Source: CAZULF01 sp964621215 (GTDB lineage: Bacteria; Pseudomonadota; Gammaproteobacteria; UBA1113). From it: 16,551 bases of DNA. Within the stretch, counting starts at the first letter, position 1. Each line of letters starts with the position of its first letter. The DNA is taken from assembly GCA_964621215.1 (NCBI GenBank), contig CAZULF010000043.1:1-16551 (forward strand), in the 5' to 3' direction. The position numbers and the translations under genes were made by a program. The notes below the pieces were generated by a model, which saw only the letters and a program-made list of their open reading frames with translations, was not told the DNA's origin and ran no database searches. Below are positions 5,758-14,600 of the stretch, one piece after another.

Positions 5758-8700
5758 TTAACTGTTTTTTGACGGTGAGTTACTTTTCTCTATATCGGCT
5801 CCCTTCTCTTCTTCTGTTACGGTAGTATTTGCTTGCCCTGTATGCATTCCCGTTGCTATGCGTTGTTGATTAAGTAGTTCTGCCATAGAATAACTGTCAG
5901 AACTACAATCAGTGTAAAAATCCTCTTCACCTTCCGTAAGAAGCAATGAACTACCCATAACAGAAGTTGATAAACTAACATAAGGCTGAGAAGAACTCGA
6001 TGAGCTAGCTTCTATTGCTATCGTATCTTTAGAGTAAATTAAAGCGCATTTTTCTCGCCATTTTTCAACCGTTGCAACATAGAGCGGCGCCATTTGTCTT
6101 AGAACATCTGGCGCAGCATTTAGCATGGGTATCGTTAAATGCATCAATACAAGTTCTTCTCTTCTGGCTATACCTACACCACCACCGGCCATCTGACCGC
6201 CCAACATACTTCCTTGCAATAATTCTTGACACAACTCTAACATCACATTCTGGTCTTTAGGAAATCCATCAAGCAATGGCGAATAAAGGTAAAGTTGTTC
6301 GCTATTAGGTTCAAAAGTTAAATGTAAACTGAATTCATCATCAATTCCCAAAATACAAGTGTTATTTTCATCGAATTCCAATGCGGGTAGCTTTAATTCT
6401 TCACCAAAAATTTTCAAGTTGGTTTTGGCATTCTCCCAAGCTGACTGCCTGATATCGGTTAAATACGAGAATCTCGACTTTGTTTTAGTTTGTATAGGAA
6501 TTTCAGTTTTTGTAATATTCATAGATTCTAATATATTACATAAACTCGCACGTTCCTGCTCTGAATCTAATGTTAATGCCAATATATTAGCATCTAAGTT
6601 TTTCCGTTCGAGCAAATTATCAAAAAATAAGGGTAAAGTATCATTTTCCAATCTTGCACGCATTCCTTCATTAAGTCCTGCTAAGTCTATAATGACTTGA
6701 AATCCCATGGTTACTTTTTGGAGATAATATTTAAAAGGAGTTTCATCTTTCACTTCTTCAACTATAGGTTCAGGTTTTGTTCGCGCTTGTTGTTTTTTTA
6801 CTTCATGATAAATTTTCGTCAACAATTTCATCTGAGCAGCAGACTCATACATTTTTTCTTTCTTTTCAGTTTGCCTGGTTGTGAGGGAAGCTTCTTTACA
6901 ACGCGCACGCCATTTCTCCACAGTTTCCACAAATATAGAAGCGAACTCTTTTAATTTATGTGAAGGTGTGTATTCCATATTTAACGTGGCATGAATTAAA
7001 ACTAATTCTTCTTTACAAGCTACCCCCACGCCGCCGCCAGCAACTTGTCCACCTAACATCCCTCCTTCTAACAAAGATAAATAGAGATCTAAACGCTTTG
7101 ATTCATTTTTGGGTAAGCCATCCAACAAGGGTGAATATAAATACAAACGTCGGGTATTCGGTTCATAGGTGATATGTAATGAAAACTCATTATCAATGCC
7201 TAAAATACAGGTGTTATTTTTATCAAACTCTATGTTTTTAAACCCGATCTCTTCAGCAAACACCATTAAGTTGCTGAGCGCATTCAAATAGGCTGAAGGA
7301 TTGTTGCTATTATTCTCTCCAACCATTAAATTTAGCACGAGTTGATAGCGATTTTGATTATGTTGAAAAATAGGAGGAACTAAATCCGGTACGCTTAATT
7401 GTATATGTTGTAAAAGAGCAATGCTTTTTGCTGCAATCAGAGGTGCGCCTGAATTTGCCTGCCCCATTAATAAATTAATACAAATATCATTCCATAAAAC
7501 TGGACATTCCTGTAAAACATCCAGCGCGGCCAACTGCGAAAGTTGATTGTTTTGTGTAGTCGTGTCGGTTGATAACACTTGCGACAATGATTCCACTAAT
7601 AAATCCAAAGATAATGGCAAACTAGCGGCAAGCACCCACAAGTTATAAATTTGATAAGTAGGATGCCCATGATAACTAAAAAGAGTCAGTTGCTCTTCTA
7701 ACTGAGATTTATCCTCATTTTGTACTGCTGTTTTAGCGCGATTCCATTTATACTCCATCCATCCCGTTAATGGCAGACGGTTTGAATCTAGCATTACAGT
7801 TGAAAAATATTGCTCTATTTTTACAGTATCAGTCAATAATTCTTGTGTAGCTAGTTCTAATTTTTTAAAAAACGAATCGTTAAGTTTTTTAGCATTACGA
7901 AATGCAACTATACAGGCCTCTACTCTATCAAATAAGATAATCAAATGATAAAAAGAAATTCCATATGAGTTTTTGAAAGAAAAATTTTGACTTATTCCCA
8001 CTGCCCATTGTACTAAATCATCTTCATGCCTTAATGCTAACATTGCCAGTGTATCGCCATCAGCTCTATTGTTATTAGTCAGACGAGCACTCAGATTAGC
8101 CCCAGCCATCACCAAGGCCTGAGCAATTTTTAATTTATTCGTGACTACGGCTAAAAGCAGCGGTGTGTAACCTTCCTTATTTCTACGTTCTCTATCTTCT
8201 GGATGATGAGTAAACCAATATTCACAAAATAATTGATAGTCATTACGAATTGCCCAATGCAATATGGTATCTTCATATTCATTGTTGGGCCAGTCAGGAT
8301 CAAACTTCATTAACACTTCGACGACTGAAAAATGTTCATTTTTAATTGGTATTGAGTAAATTGTGTCGCCATCCGAATTACAATCTTGTAATACTTTTTT
8401 TCGATAGTGAATTAATTCTTCAATAACCTCAGGATGCCCCAGTTGTGCAGCCCACAAAGCCGCAGTCATTCCAGTATTATCTTTAGCATTAAGGAAAAAA
8501 TCTCGATGTTGATCTGTTGCTAGCTCCCAAAAATATCGAGTAATTTCTAAGTTTCCACTCTGAGCACATAAAATCAAAATATTTCTATTATCCGCTGGAG
8601 CTACATTGATTGCGGCACTCCTTCCCACTAACCATTTGATAGCATCAAATTGGCTGTTTATGGTCGCCCACCACAAAGCAGTTTGTCCTTTTGCATTCGT

Positions 8701-11700
8701 ATCCGTTATCTTAGCATCACATTTTTCTAAAAAATGACGCATTACTTCAATTTGTCCACAATAGGCTGCATAAAAAAATGGAGACATACCTACTGAATTG
8801 TATATTTGGGTCGATGCCCCTGCTGTTAAAATCCAGGGTATTGTATTTAAATTTAGGTCACTGATAACTAACCCATGCAGTAAAGTATTTTCATACTCAT
8901 CTGTCATTGCATTGACATTCAATCCTTGCTCAATTTGCATTTCAAGATATTCACGATGACCAAAATTAGCAGCCAAGTTTATGAGGGTCGTAGGTTGATA
9001 TGCCGATTTTTCTGTAGATAAAATATTATTGGACAAAATTATATTTAATGCTATCTCATATATTGCTTGAGCTTTTTGAAGTTCATTACTATATAGGTAG
9101 AGATGAGCTAATTCGTACAAAGCATGAATATAATCAACTGACTTATCTCCAAAAAAGAATTTAATTTGTTCTATAAATATTGTATGTGCTTCTATTGCCT
9201 TAGCATATTTTTTTAATTTTATATATGCTTTTATAAGATTATGGTATTGCGTTAAGGTATTAAGAGAAACCGGAAAACTTTTCAAAAAATTATTTGATTT
9301 TTCATATAGTTCTATAGCTTTTTTATTGTCTGCTAACTGTAAAAAAATACTTGCCATTGAATGCTGAACCACAGAAACATCATAGGCTACTTGAGCTGCA
9401 TCAACCGAAACAGTCAAAGTATTTAAATAGTCCAGACATCTTTCATAGTATAATTGCGCTCGCTTTAAGTATCGATTATTAGCGCTAATATGTCCTAACT
9501 CAATCAAGGCACCTACACTTTCAAGAGAAGATAATTTTGATCTATCATCACCATATAACTTAAGTGCGGCATCCAGATATTGACTTGCTTTATCGAAATC
9601 GCCTTTGCTTCTATAATAAACTTGACCAAAGCTAATATTAAGTTTAGCCAAATCACAAATATCTATTTGTAACTTATGATTATCAATCCTAGTCTGCGCA
9701 CATTCATAATACTTTAGCGCTTTTTCACGCTGATGAGCTGCATAATAGTAGTCTCCCAGCTTTTGATATAGTAATGCCACGATGGTTTGATCTGCTGTGA
9801 TAAGGTATGAGGAATACGTTTCAAAAATGAACTCTACTTGCGCTGCCCAATCTGTATATTGACGAAATGATACTGGCTTATAATAAACTAAATCAAAGTT
9901 TTTATGTAATGCTTTTAAAATTATAGCGAAACTATCATCATCCTCTTTTTGATAGCTTGTATCACTACTCACAATTTGCATTAACTGATGAATACTAAAT
10001 GCCGTATCAGTTTGCTGATGAATAATAGAGTTTTTATATAAGTACTTCACCAAGTGTTGACTTGTTTCTTCTAACATCAGTGTGGGTGCTATTATGAATG
10101 TTAAGCTTTCTAATAGATTAATCGGTATATAGTTGTTTGCATTACAATACCTCAAACAAAGTAACACTAAGCGACTTAACTCTCTAGAGCTTTCATTAAA
10201 CGCACTCATTTCTTCTAGAAATTTATCGACCGATAATTTTAATGCCTTAAACACATCCTCTTCATAATCCCAATTGCCCGTTTCAGGAGAAAAGACTGCA
10301 CTATCAGTTAACGTCAATTTTGTTTGACTACGTAACTTTTCCAAATACGCATCCGGCGTCATGGCGATACCTTCTTTATTATTCATATAATTAGAGGCTT
10401 GAATCAACGCTAAAGGGTGATATCCTAGTTGCTTGGCAATCTCAAGACATTTTAATTTTTTGTCTGGGCTCCTAATAAAACTAAAAAATTTCGCAATAAA
10501 ACCTTCCGTATCTTTGGGCGATAAAGGAGTAATATAAAGCAGAGGATCAGACCATTGATTGCTACGACTGGTAATAATAATATCGCGTTGCGTATTTGGT
10601 TTATAGCGTAAAAATGTACTATTCGCCGCTGGCAAAAAACGTTTAATTGTCTCAAAATCTAAGGCATTATCAAAAATAAGTAACCAGCGATCAACATTGT
10701 CTAATGACATGTAAACAGAACCAACCACATCAGCTCTTTCACCATACTTATCTAAATAGTCATCTAACTGGAATACTTGACGCGCCAATTGAGTGAAAGA
10801 TGCTTCAATAGATTTGGACGTGGCGTTTATAAAAAACACCATATCATATGGCTTATCACCATCTTGGATTTCATGTCCATAATGAATAGCTAAAGTTGAT
10901 TTACCTATTCCTCCCATACCATATAATCGGAGTATATTACAAGGTTGCCGACTATTGTTTTTCTTATGTAAAATCATGTTAATTTCATTTAATAAATCTT
11001 TTCGACCGCGAGTTACATTTGGTGAGCTATTTTCAGCGATAATAGTTTCATCTGTTTCTATAAACTCATTAGATAATGGAGGCAACGTCGGAAGAGAACG
11101 CTTTAAAGGCATACATACTGGTTCTACCTTTTTAATTTCAGCAGATTTTATAGATGCGTGTACTTTCTCAATAAAAAAGTCTTGCCCTAATGGTGGTGTT
11201 CTTACTCTTGATACCGGTTCAATTTGCTCTGTAAGTTGTTCCGTACTTAAACTTACCTGCGTCGTTGATGTTTGATCTCGTAAAAAATCAGCCTCAAGAA
11301 AAAACGGTTGTTTTTTTTGTGTTTCATAAAATTGATGTTGGGTTAACAAGCCTTTATAAAAAGCGTTCGCTTCTAATGCTCGCATCTCTTCTTGATATTT
11401 TTGCTCCGTTGTTTTAGCGATAGCAGTATCAACAGGCATTGCAAACTGTAATGCTGGATGCTTGGTATAAAAATCTTGCCAAATCTGACCATACTCAGCA
11501 GGAGATATTTGCATAGGAAATAAAATCCATCCAATTAATTCCTCTATAAATTTAATATAACTATGACCTCGACGATCATGAAGCATGCGATATAAATTAT
11601 GTTCATCTAATCCAGCATTAACAGGAGTTCCACTAATCAAGTAGGGGAATACTCTAACTTGCTCTGTAAGAATATCTAAATCATATTTCCTTCGTAATAA

Positions 11701-12432
11701 CGCTAACTCTGTTTGTACAACTTTAAATCTTGAATCACGATGCTTGTCATGTAAAGATTGCGTGAGTATCGAAATTGCAAAATCACTAGTCTCAATTTTA
11801 TGAGTAAATACTGCAATATCTCCTCCTGAAGAATGATCGATAATATCTAACAATGGTATTATACCTGCTTCTTTTAGATGTGCATGTAATGTTTTTAAAA
11901 ATGGTTGCACCCAAAATTCGATGGCTCTGTTTTCTGTTGTTGGCCAAGCATAACTAATAAAACAGCGAGGTTTTGTTCTTCCTAAAAATTTACTCGCCCG
12001 TTGAAGTGCTGCATCTAAGTCCTCCATGATTTCAATGTCTGATGTAACCAAGACCTGTTGACAGTATAATAAGCTACATTGTTGAATATTTTTTTCGAAT
12101 TCAGTTTGTTCTGTTGCCAAAAAATTAACAACCTCATCTAACTGTTTAATTATTGGATTTTCCAATTCTCCACAAGTCGTCATAATGAGAGATTTTTTTG
12201 AACCTTTTAAAGTTTTCGAAAATTCTTTCAACTCTAAAATTTGACCACTAATTTTTAGTAATAACTCTCGTATCGTTGGGTAATATAACGCTTTATCTTT
12301 GGTTAAAAATATATTTATCTTGTTGGTTTTTTCTTCGATAAAGTTAATCGCCTGATTAAATCGTAAATTAATATTTGTATCTTTTAACGAGTCAGACATT
12401 TCTCTTAATTTATCAAAACGAATTTCAATCAT
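5758..12432 (-). CDS. Giant TIR / NB-ARC / TPR / ankyrin protein with two CesT-like chaperone domains
   Basis: 2224 residues, uninterrupted. Residues 1-150: helical, no signal peptide. 154-302: TIR-like domain (RCFISYAW; SSGGDI; SDFAISIL), with E242 in SRFKVVQTELALL where TIR NADases carry the catalytic Glu. 303-470: linker. 475-700: NB-ARC/STAND ATPase with P-loop GMGGIGKST (505-513), Walker B LLIFD (584-588), IIITSR (618-623) and GLPL-like LGYHPLAL (669-676). 885-1135: TPR helices. 1145-1500: degenerate ankyrin repeats. 1500-1710: helical. 1715-1846 and 2002-2129: two similar CesT-like type III secretion chaperone domains. Tail: Ser-rich (2143-2148), then acidic. No membrane segment is seen. 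ATP-driven oligomerisation after ligand sensing by the repeats, activating the TIR, is the family expectation. Antiphage NLR or host-directed effector are both possible. A LuxR gene 38 bp upstream and AAAGGAA before the ATG suggest co-transcription. Confidence 0.9.
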   Translation of the reverse strand: MIEIRFDKLREMSDSLKDTNINLRFNQAINFIEEKTNKINIFLTKDKALYYPTIRELLLKISGQILELKEFSKTLKGSKKSLIMTTCGELENPIIKQLDEVVNFLATEQTEFEKNIQQCSLLYCQQVLVTSDIEIMEDLDAALQRASKFLGRTKPRCFISYAWPTTENRAIEFWVQPFLKTLHAHLKEAGIIPLLDIIDHSSGGDIAVFTHKIETSDFAISILTQSLHDKHRDSRFKVVQTELALLRRKYDLDILTEQVRVFPYLISGTPVNAGLDEHNLYRMLHDRRGHSYIKFIEELIGWILFPMQISPAEYGQIWQDFYTKHPALQFAMPVDTAIAKTTEQKYQEEMRALEANAFYKGLLTQHQFYETQKKQPFFLEADFLRDQTSTTQVSLSTEQLTEQIEPVSRVRTPPLGQDFFIEKVHASIKSAEIKKVEPVCMPLKRSLPTLPPLSNEFIETDETIIAENSSPNVTRGRKDLLNEINMILHKKNNSRQPCNILRLYGMGGIGKSTLAIHYGHEIQDGDKPYDMVFFINATSKSIEASFTQLARQVFQLDDYLDKYGERADVVGSVYMSLDNVDRWLLIFDNALDFETIKRFLPAANSTFLRYKPNTQRDIIITSRSNQWSDPLLYITPLSPKDTEGFIAKFFSFIRSPDKKLKCLEIAKQLGYHPLALIQASNYMNNKEGIAMTPDAYLEKLRSQTKLTLTDSAVFSPETGNWDYEEDVFKALKLSVDKFLEEMSAFNESSRELSRLVLLCLRYCNANNYIPINLLESLTFIIAPTLMLEETSQHLVKYLYKNSIIHQQTDTAFSIHQLMQIVSSDTSYQKEDDDSFAIILKALHKNFDLVYYKPVSFRQYTDWAAQVEFIFETYSSYLITADQTIVALLYQKLGDYYYAAHQREKALKYYECAQTRIDNHKLQIDICDLAKLNISFGQVYYRSKGDFDKASQYLDAALKLYGDDRSKLSSLESVGALIELGHISANNRYLKRAQLYYERCLDYLNTLTVSVDAAQVAYDVSVVQHSMASIFLQLADNKKAIELYEKSNNFLKSFPVSLNTLTQYHNLIKAYIKLKKYAKAIEAHTIFIEQIKFFFGDKSVDYIHALYELAHLYLYSNELQKAQAIYEIALNIILSNNILSTEKSAYQPTTLINLAANFGHREYLEMQIEQGLNVNAMTDEYENTLLHGLVISDLNLNTIPWILTAGASTQIYNSVGMSPFFYAAYCGQIEVMRHFLEKCDAKITDTNAKGQTALWWATINSQFDAIKWLVGRSAAINVAPADNRNILILCAQSGNLEITRYFWELATDQHRDFFLNAKDNTGMTAALWAAQLGHPEVIEELIHYRKKVLQDCNSDGDTIYSIPIKNEHFSVVEVLMKFDPDWPNNEYEDTILHWAIRNDYQLFCEYWFTHHPEDRERRNKEGYTPLLLAVVTNKLKIAQALVMAGANLSARLTNNNRADGDTLAMLALRHEDDLVQWAVGISQNFSFKNSYGISFYHLIILFDRVEACIVAFRNAKKLNDSFFKKLELATQELLTDTVKIEQYFSTVMLDSNRLPLTGWMEYKWNRAKTAVQNEDKSQLEEQLTLFSYHGHPTYQIYNLWVLAASLPLSLDLLVESLSQVLSTDTTTQNNQLSQLAALDVLQECPVLWNDICINLLMGQANSGAPLIAAKSIALLQHIQLSVPDLVPPIFQHNQNRYQLVLNLMVGENNSNNPSAYLNALSNLMVFAEEIGFKNIEFDKNNTCILGIDNEFSLHITYEPNTRRLYLYSPLLDGLPKNESKRLDLYLSLLEGGMLGGQVAGGGVGVACKEELVLIHATLNMEYTPSHKLKEFASIFVETVEKWRARCKEASLTTRQTEKKEKMYESAAQMKLLTKIYHEVKKQQARTKPEPIVEEVKDETPFKYYLQKVTMGFQVIIDLAGLNEGMRARLENDTLPLFFDNLLERKNLDANILALTLDSEQERASLCNILESMNITKTEIPIQTKTKSRFSYLTDIRQSAWENAKTNLKIFGEELKLPALEFDENNTCILGIDDEFSLHLTFEPNSEQLYLYSPLLDGFPKDQNVMLELCQELLQGSMLGGQMAGGGVGIARREELVLMHLTIPMLNAAPDVLRQMAPLYVATVEKWREKCALIYSKDTIAIEASSSSSSQPYVSLSTSVMGSSLLLTEGEEDFYTDCSSDSYSMAELLNQQRIATGMHTGQANTTVTEEEKGADIEKSNSPSKNS
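6046..6429 (-). other. CesT-like chaperone domain, copy 2 (residues 2002-2129)
   Basis: AKTNLKIFGEELKLPALEF followed by a short sheet-forming stretch, LYLYSPLLDGFPKD, MLGGQMAGGGVGIARREELVL and a final VATVEKW helix matches the layout of class I type III secretion chaperones (CesT/SycE): helix, strands, helix, strands, helix. It is clearly homologous to copy 1 (shared NNTCILGID, LYLYSPLLDG, MLGGQ.AGGGVG and EELVL). Confidence 0.75.
6895..7290 (-). other. CesT-like chaperone domain, copy 1 (residues 1715-1846)
   Basis: LMVFAEEIGFKNIEFDKNN resembles the CesT opening FAEKIGVGSISFNEN, and the rest follows the same order as copy 2. The two copies are separated by about 155 residues of charged, helical linker, so this is a dispersed rather than back-to-back domain duplication. 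Confidence 0.75.
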
Positions 12433-12470
12433 TTGTTTTTCCTTTGTATATAAGCTTTACTTAGCTATTT

Positions 12471-13322
12471 TTATTCTGTAATCAATAGCTGACGATCAAA
12501 CCCTTGTTGCAGAAGGACTGTAATAATGTCACTTTTAGAATCACAATTAAGTTTAATTTTGATATTATTTAAATAAGTTTCAACGGTTCGTGGAGAGATA
12601 GACATTTTTTTCGCGATTTCTTTGATGGTTTTATAATTTAATAAATGTGCGATACACTCTAGCTCTTGATTAGATAGTTTTATACCGTCTAAAGCCCCTT
12701 TTTCAAATCGATATTTTTGTATGCGAGTTTGGTTATAAAACTCTTTTTTTGCATCGACCATTGAGTAAGTCTTATAAATAAAACTATCGACTTCATTGGA
12801 TGGGTAATCAAAATCAGTAAATCGATTAGGTAAAGTAATAGTGTGTTTTTCAGCTTTCTTGAGTAAAAGTTCTGCTTCGGCTTTAAAATAAAGTATAAAT
12901 CGATTTAAAATTTCAATATTATTGGCCGCGAAAGTAGAAACAAAATTGTCTTTGTCGCAAGAGAAAAAGAAAAACTCTCTGTAATTATTATGTTGTTCTG
13001 TATAGGTTATACCATCAATGCTTTGGTAAAATTCGCGTCCATGCTTGAAAACAGCTAAGTTTTTTTGAGCGGCTGGCCAACTGATGAAACCATCCTGATA
13101 AGCATCGGGTCGTTGCTCAAATAGACTGCTTTTATAAAGAGCTTTTGTATAATAATCCAACGTCCACTGCGGATTACTGCATAAATATATCTGTGATCCA
13201 TCGTTATAGTTTCTTAGATAGGTAAATAAGTGAAATCCAAATTTAGTCAGAGGAGAAAAAATCTCACCAATTAATGCTGATGAGGATAAATAAAAATGGT
13301 TTTCATTTATTTTTATTTCCAT
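12471..13322 (-). CDS. LuxR-family transcriptional regulator
   Basis: 283 residues. The C-terminus (214-275) is a LuxR/GerE helix-turn-helix: IKLSNQELECIAHLLNYKTIKEIAKKMSISPRTVETYLNNIKIKL, with the conserved LS..E, EIA, S.RTVE and K.KL positions. The N-terminal ~200 residues hold no domain I can name. Tyr/Phe/Trp-rich stretches (YLCSNPQWTLDYYTK, FISWPAAQ) suggest an autoinducer-binding-like or PAS-like sensor fold, and no receiver domain is visible, so it is not an obvious two-component regulator. The ATG at 13322 follows AAGGGG by 5 nt. The stop is 38 bp before the giant TIR/NB-ARC gene on the same strand, so it may control that gene and itself. A palindrome lies about 50 bp upstream. Confidence 0.88.
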   Translation of the reverse strand: MEIKINENHFYLSSSALIGEIFSPLTKFGFHLFTYLRNYNDGSQIYLCSNPQWTLDYYTKALYKSSLFEQRPDAYQDGFISWPAAQKNLAVFKHGREFYQSIDGITYTEQHNNYREFFFFSCDKDNFVSTFAANNIEILNRFILYFKAEAELLLKKAEKHTITLPNRFTDFDYPSNEVDSFIYKTYSMVDAKKEFYNQTRIQKYRFEKGALDGIKLSNQELECIAHLLNYKTIKEIAKKMSISPRTVETYLNNIKIKLNCDSKSDIITVLLQQGFDRQLLITE

Positions 13323-13372
13323 TGCAGCCCCTTAACCATATCGCTTCGATTTTTTAACGTGAAATACACGCT

Positions 13373-13401
13373 AATTTTATCCAGCATGGTAGGATAAAAT
13401 T
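13373..13401. promoter_or_regulatory. Palindrome upstream of the LuxR-type gene
   Basis: AATTTTATCC (13373-13382), 9 nt, then GGATAAAATT (13392-13401), a perfect 10-bp inverted repeat about 50 bp before the regulator's ATG. A minus-strand TAAAAT, -10-like, lies in the proximal arm. The length and spacing suit a dimeric helix-turn-helix protein, possibly the regulator itself. Confidence 0.45.
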
Positions 13402-13441
13402 CATTGTTAGAAGAGAAGCTTGTTAGCATGGTCGTTTGTAC

Positions 13442-13491
13442 CTAAAAAAAGAACAAAGTTAATGCATCTTAACACAGGTTGTGCTTTTTAG
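13442..13491. other. Nested inverted repeats in the intergenic region
   Basis: CTAAAAA near 13442 pairs with TTTTTAG ending at about 13490, and inside this GTTAA/TTAAC encloses a 6-nt loop, with ACAA/TTGT between. The region between the LuxR-type and dioxygenase genes (13323-13637, about 315 bp) holds only this, the palindrome near the LuxR-type gene and the stem-loop at 13598; no gene is seen. It may be an RNA structure or chance in AT-rich DNA. Confidence 0.25.
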
Positions 13492-13597
13492 GAACGATCT
13501 ATTGCCTATTTGGTCAGTTATATTGATCTGATGAGAGAACCCACGAATTAATCGCTGGGAATGTGTGATAGCAGGCTGGATAAGGCGATTATATGAG

Positions 13598-13630
13598 TTC
13601 TGCCCCGAGCGATTAAATCTCGAGGCAGAA
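13598..13630 (-). terminator. 12-bp stem-loop after the dioxygenase gene
   Basis: Arms 13598-13609 and 13619-13630 pair over 12 bp with a 9-nt loop. The single non-Watson-Crick pair is a G-U on the minus-strand transcript, consistent with it folding as RNA in that direction. It starts 7 nt after the dioxygenase stop. No U tract follows, so it is either an atypical terminator or an mRNA 3'-end stabiliser. Confidence 0.5.
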
Positions 13631-13637
13631 TTGACAA

Positions 13638-14570
13638 CTACATTCTATTACTAACTACCATCAATGGCGATGCAACCTCATCAGCTGGAGCAGAATTTGC
13701 TGCAGGTTTTTGGGTATTGAAAAATGTCATTGTGCTTTTAGAAGCCGAGGTGCCTGAGAGTGTGGCAGTACTCTTGCCCAATAATTCACTCGGAACTTCT
13801 TTAATAGTCTGACTTTCCTGGTTGGTCTCAGTCGCAGCCAATTCAGGCTTGGGCAAATGATTTTGAAAAGTTACCAACAAAATATCACGCGTGTCTGGTT
13901 TATCTTCATATTTTCCACCCATAGGCGTAACCGCATGTATGGTATCTTTACCTAAAACTAACGTTTCTAATGGACCTTTCAAACGAAGAACTTGCGTTAT
14001 CACACCCTTTTTTGCCAACAAATTATCGCCGCCAAGCAGGCCTTGAGACTTATTTAATAGATGCACAAATACCAAAGGCTCATCATCTTTATGTAGCCAG
14101 GCAGGAGAACTATAGGAAGCCTCTCCCTTGACTGCTTTATAACGAATTTGATGCAAACCAATTTGAAGACTTTTATCAAATTGCACAAAGGGATACTTTC
14201 GTGCAATTTGAATATCGTTTTCAATTAACTTCTGCGTGATGGGATTATCAAAAAAAGCATTAGAGATCGGCTCAAATTGACGCACTTTTCCACCATCTTG
14301 ATAGTTATATGCTGTAGATTGAACATAATCACTACTTTCAGATTTCACTGCTTTTTGCTGTTCTGGATTCCACTCCATTCTAGCATAAGCTCGGAAGCGA
14401 TTACCCGGTGAAAAAGTATCCTTGGGTAATTGCGTATAGGTTTCCCACGCTTGTCTCAAATAAGCTTCTCTTTCTCTTAATCCTCTCCAATAAAAGGTAG
14501 GCTTAATAAACTCATACCCTTGGCGAACTAAGCTACATGCAATGCTTTCATAAATCTTGCTAAACCGCAT
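13638..14570 (-). CDS. Fe(II)/2-oxoglutarate dioxygenase, PF10014-like (amino acid hydroxylase family)
   Basis: 310 residues, cytoplasmic. The segment 136-235 fits the 2OG-Fe dioxygenase family that includes Bacillus L-isoleucine 4-hydroxylase (IDO): QIGLHQIRYKA (136-146), iron ligands H160 and D162 in WLHKDD, distal ligand H212 in DTIHAVTP, and R228 in TRDILLVTF for 2-oxoglutarate. The facial triad is therefore complete. Residues after about 240 are a Ser/Thr/Ala-rich, probably disordered tail not needed for the fold. The substrate cannot be read from sequence; free amino acids are typical. The ATG follows AAGGAGA at a good distance. It starts 30 bp after ileS on the same strand, suggesting one transcript, and a stem-loop follows its stop. 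Confidence 0.78.
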   Translation of the reverse strand: MRFSKIYESIACSLVRQGYEFIKPTFYWRGLREREAYLRQAWETYTQLPKDTFSPGNRFRAYARMEWNPEQQKAVKSESSDYVQSTAYNYQDGGKVRQFEPISNAFFDNPITQKLIENDIQIARKYPFVQFDKSLQIGLHQIRYKAVKGEASYSSPAWLHKDDEPLVFVHLLNKSQGLLGGDNLLAKKGVITQVLRLKGPLETLVLGKDTIHAVTPMGGKYEDKPDTRDILLVTFQNHLPKPELAATETNQESQTIKEVPSELLGKSTATLSGTSASKSTMTFFNTQKPAANSAPADEVASPLMVVSNRM

Positions 14571-14600
14571 TTCTGATCTCCTTAGTAAAAATGTTAATAG

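Noticed and set aside
6072..7172. Plus-strand open frames opposite the giant gene
   Set aside because: They overlap well-supported minus-strand chaperone-like domains and have low-complexity composition.
10452..10655. Minus-strand frame inside the NB-ARC region
   Set aside because: It is an out-of-frame shadow of the STAND ATPase coding sequence, whose motifs are clear in the main frame.
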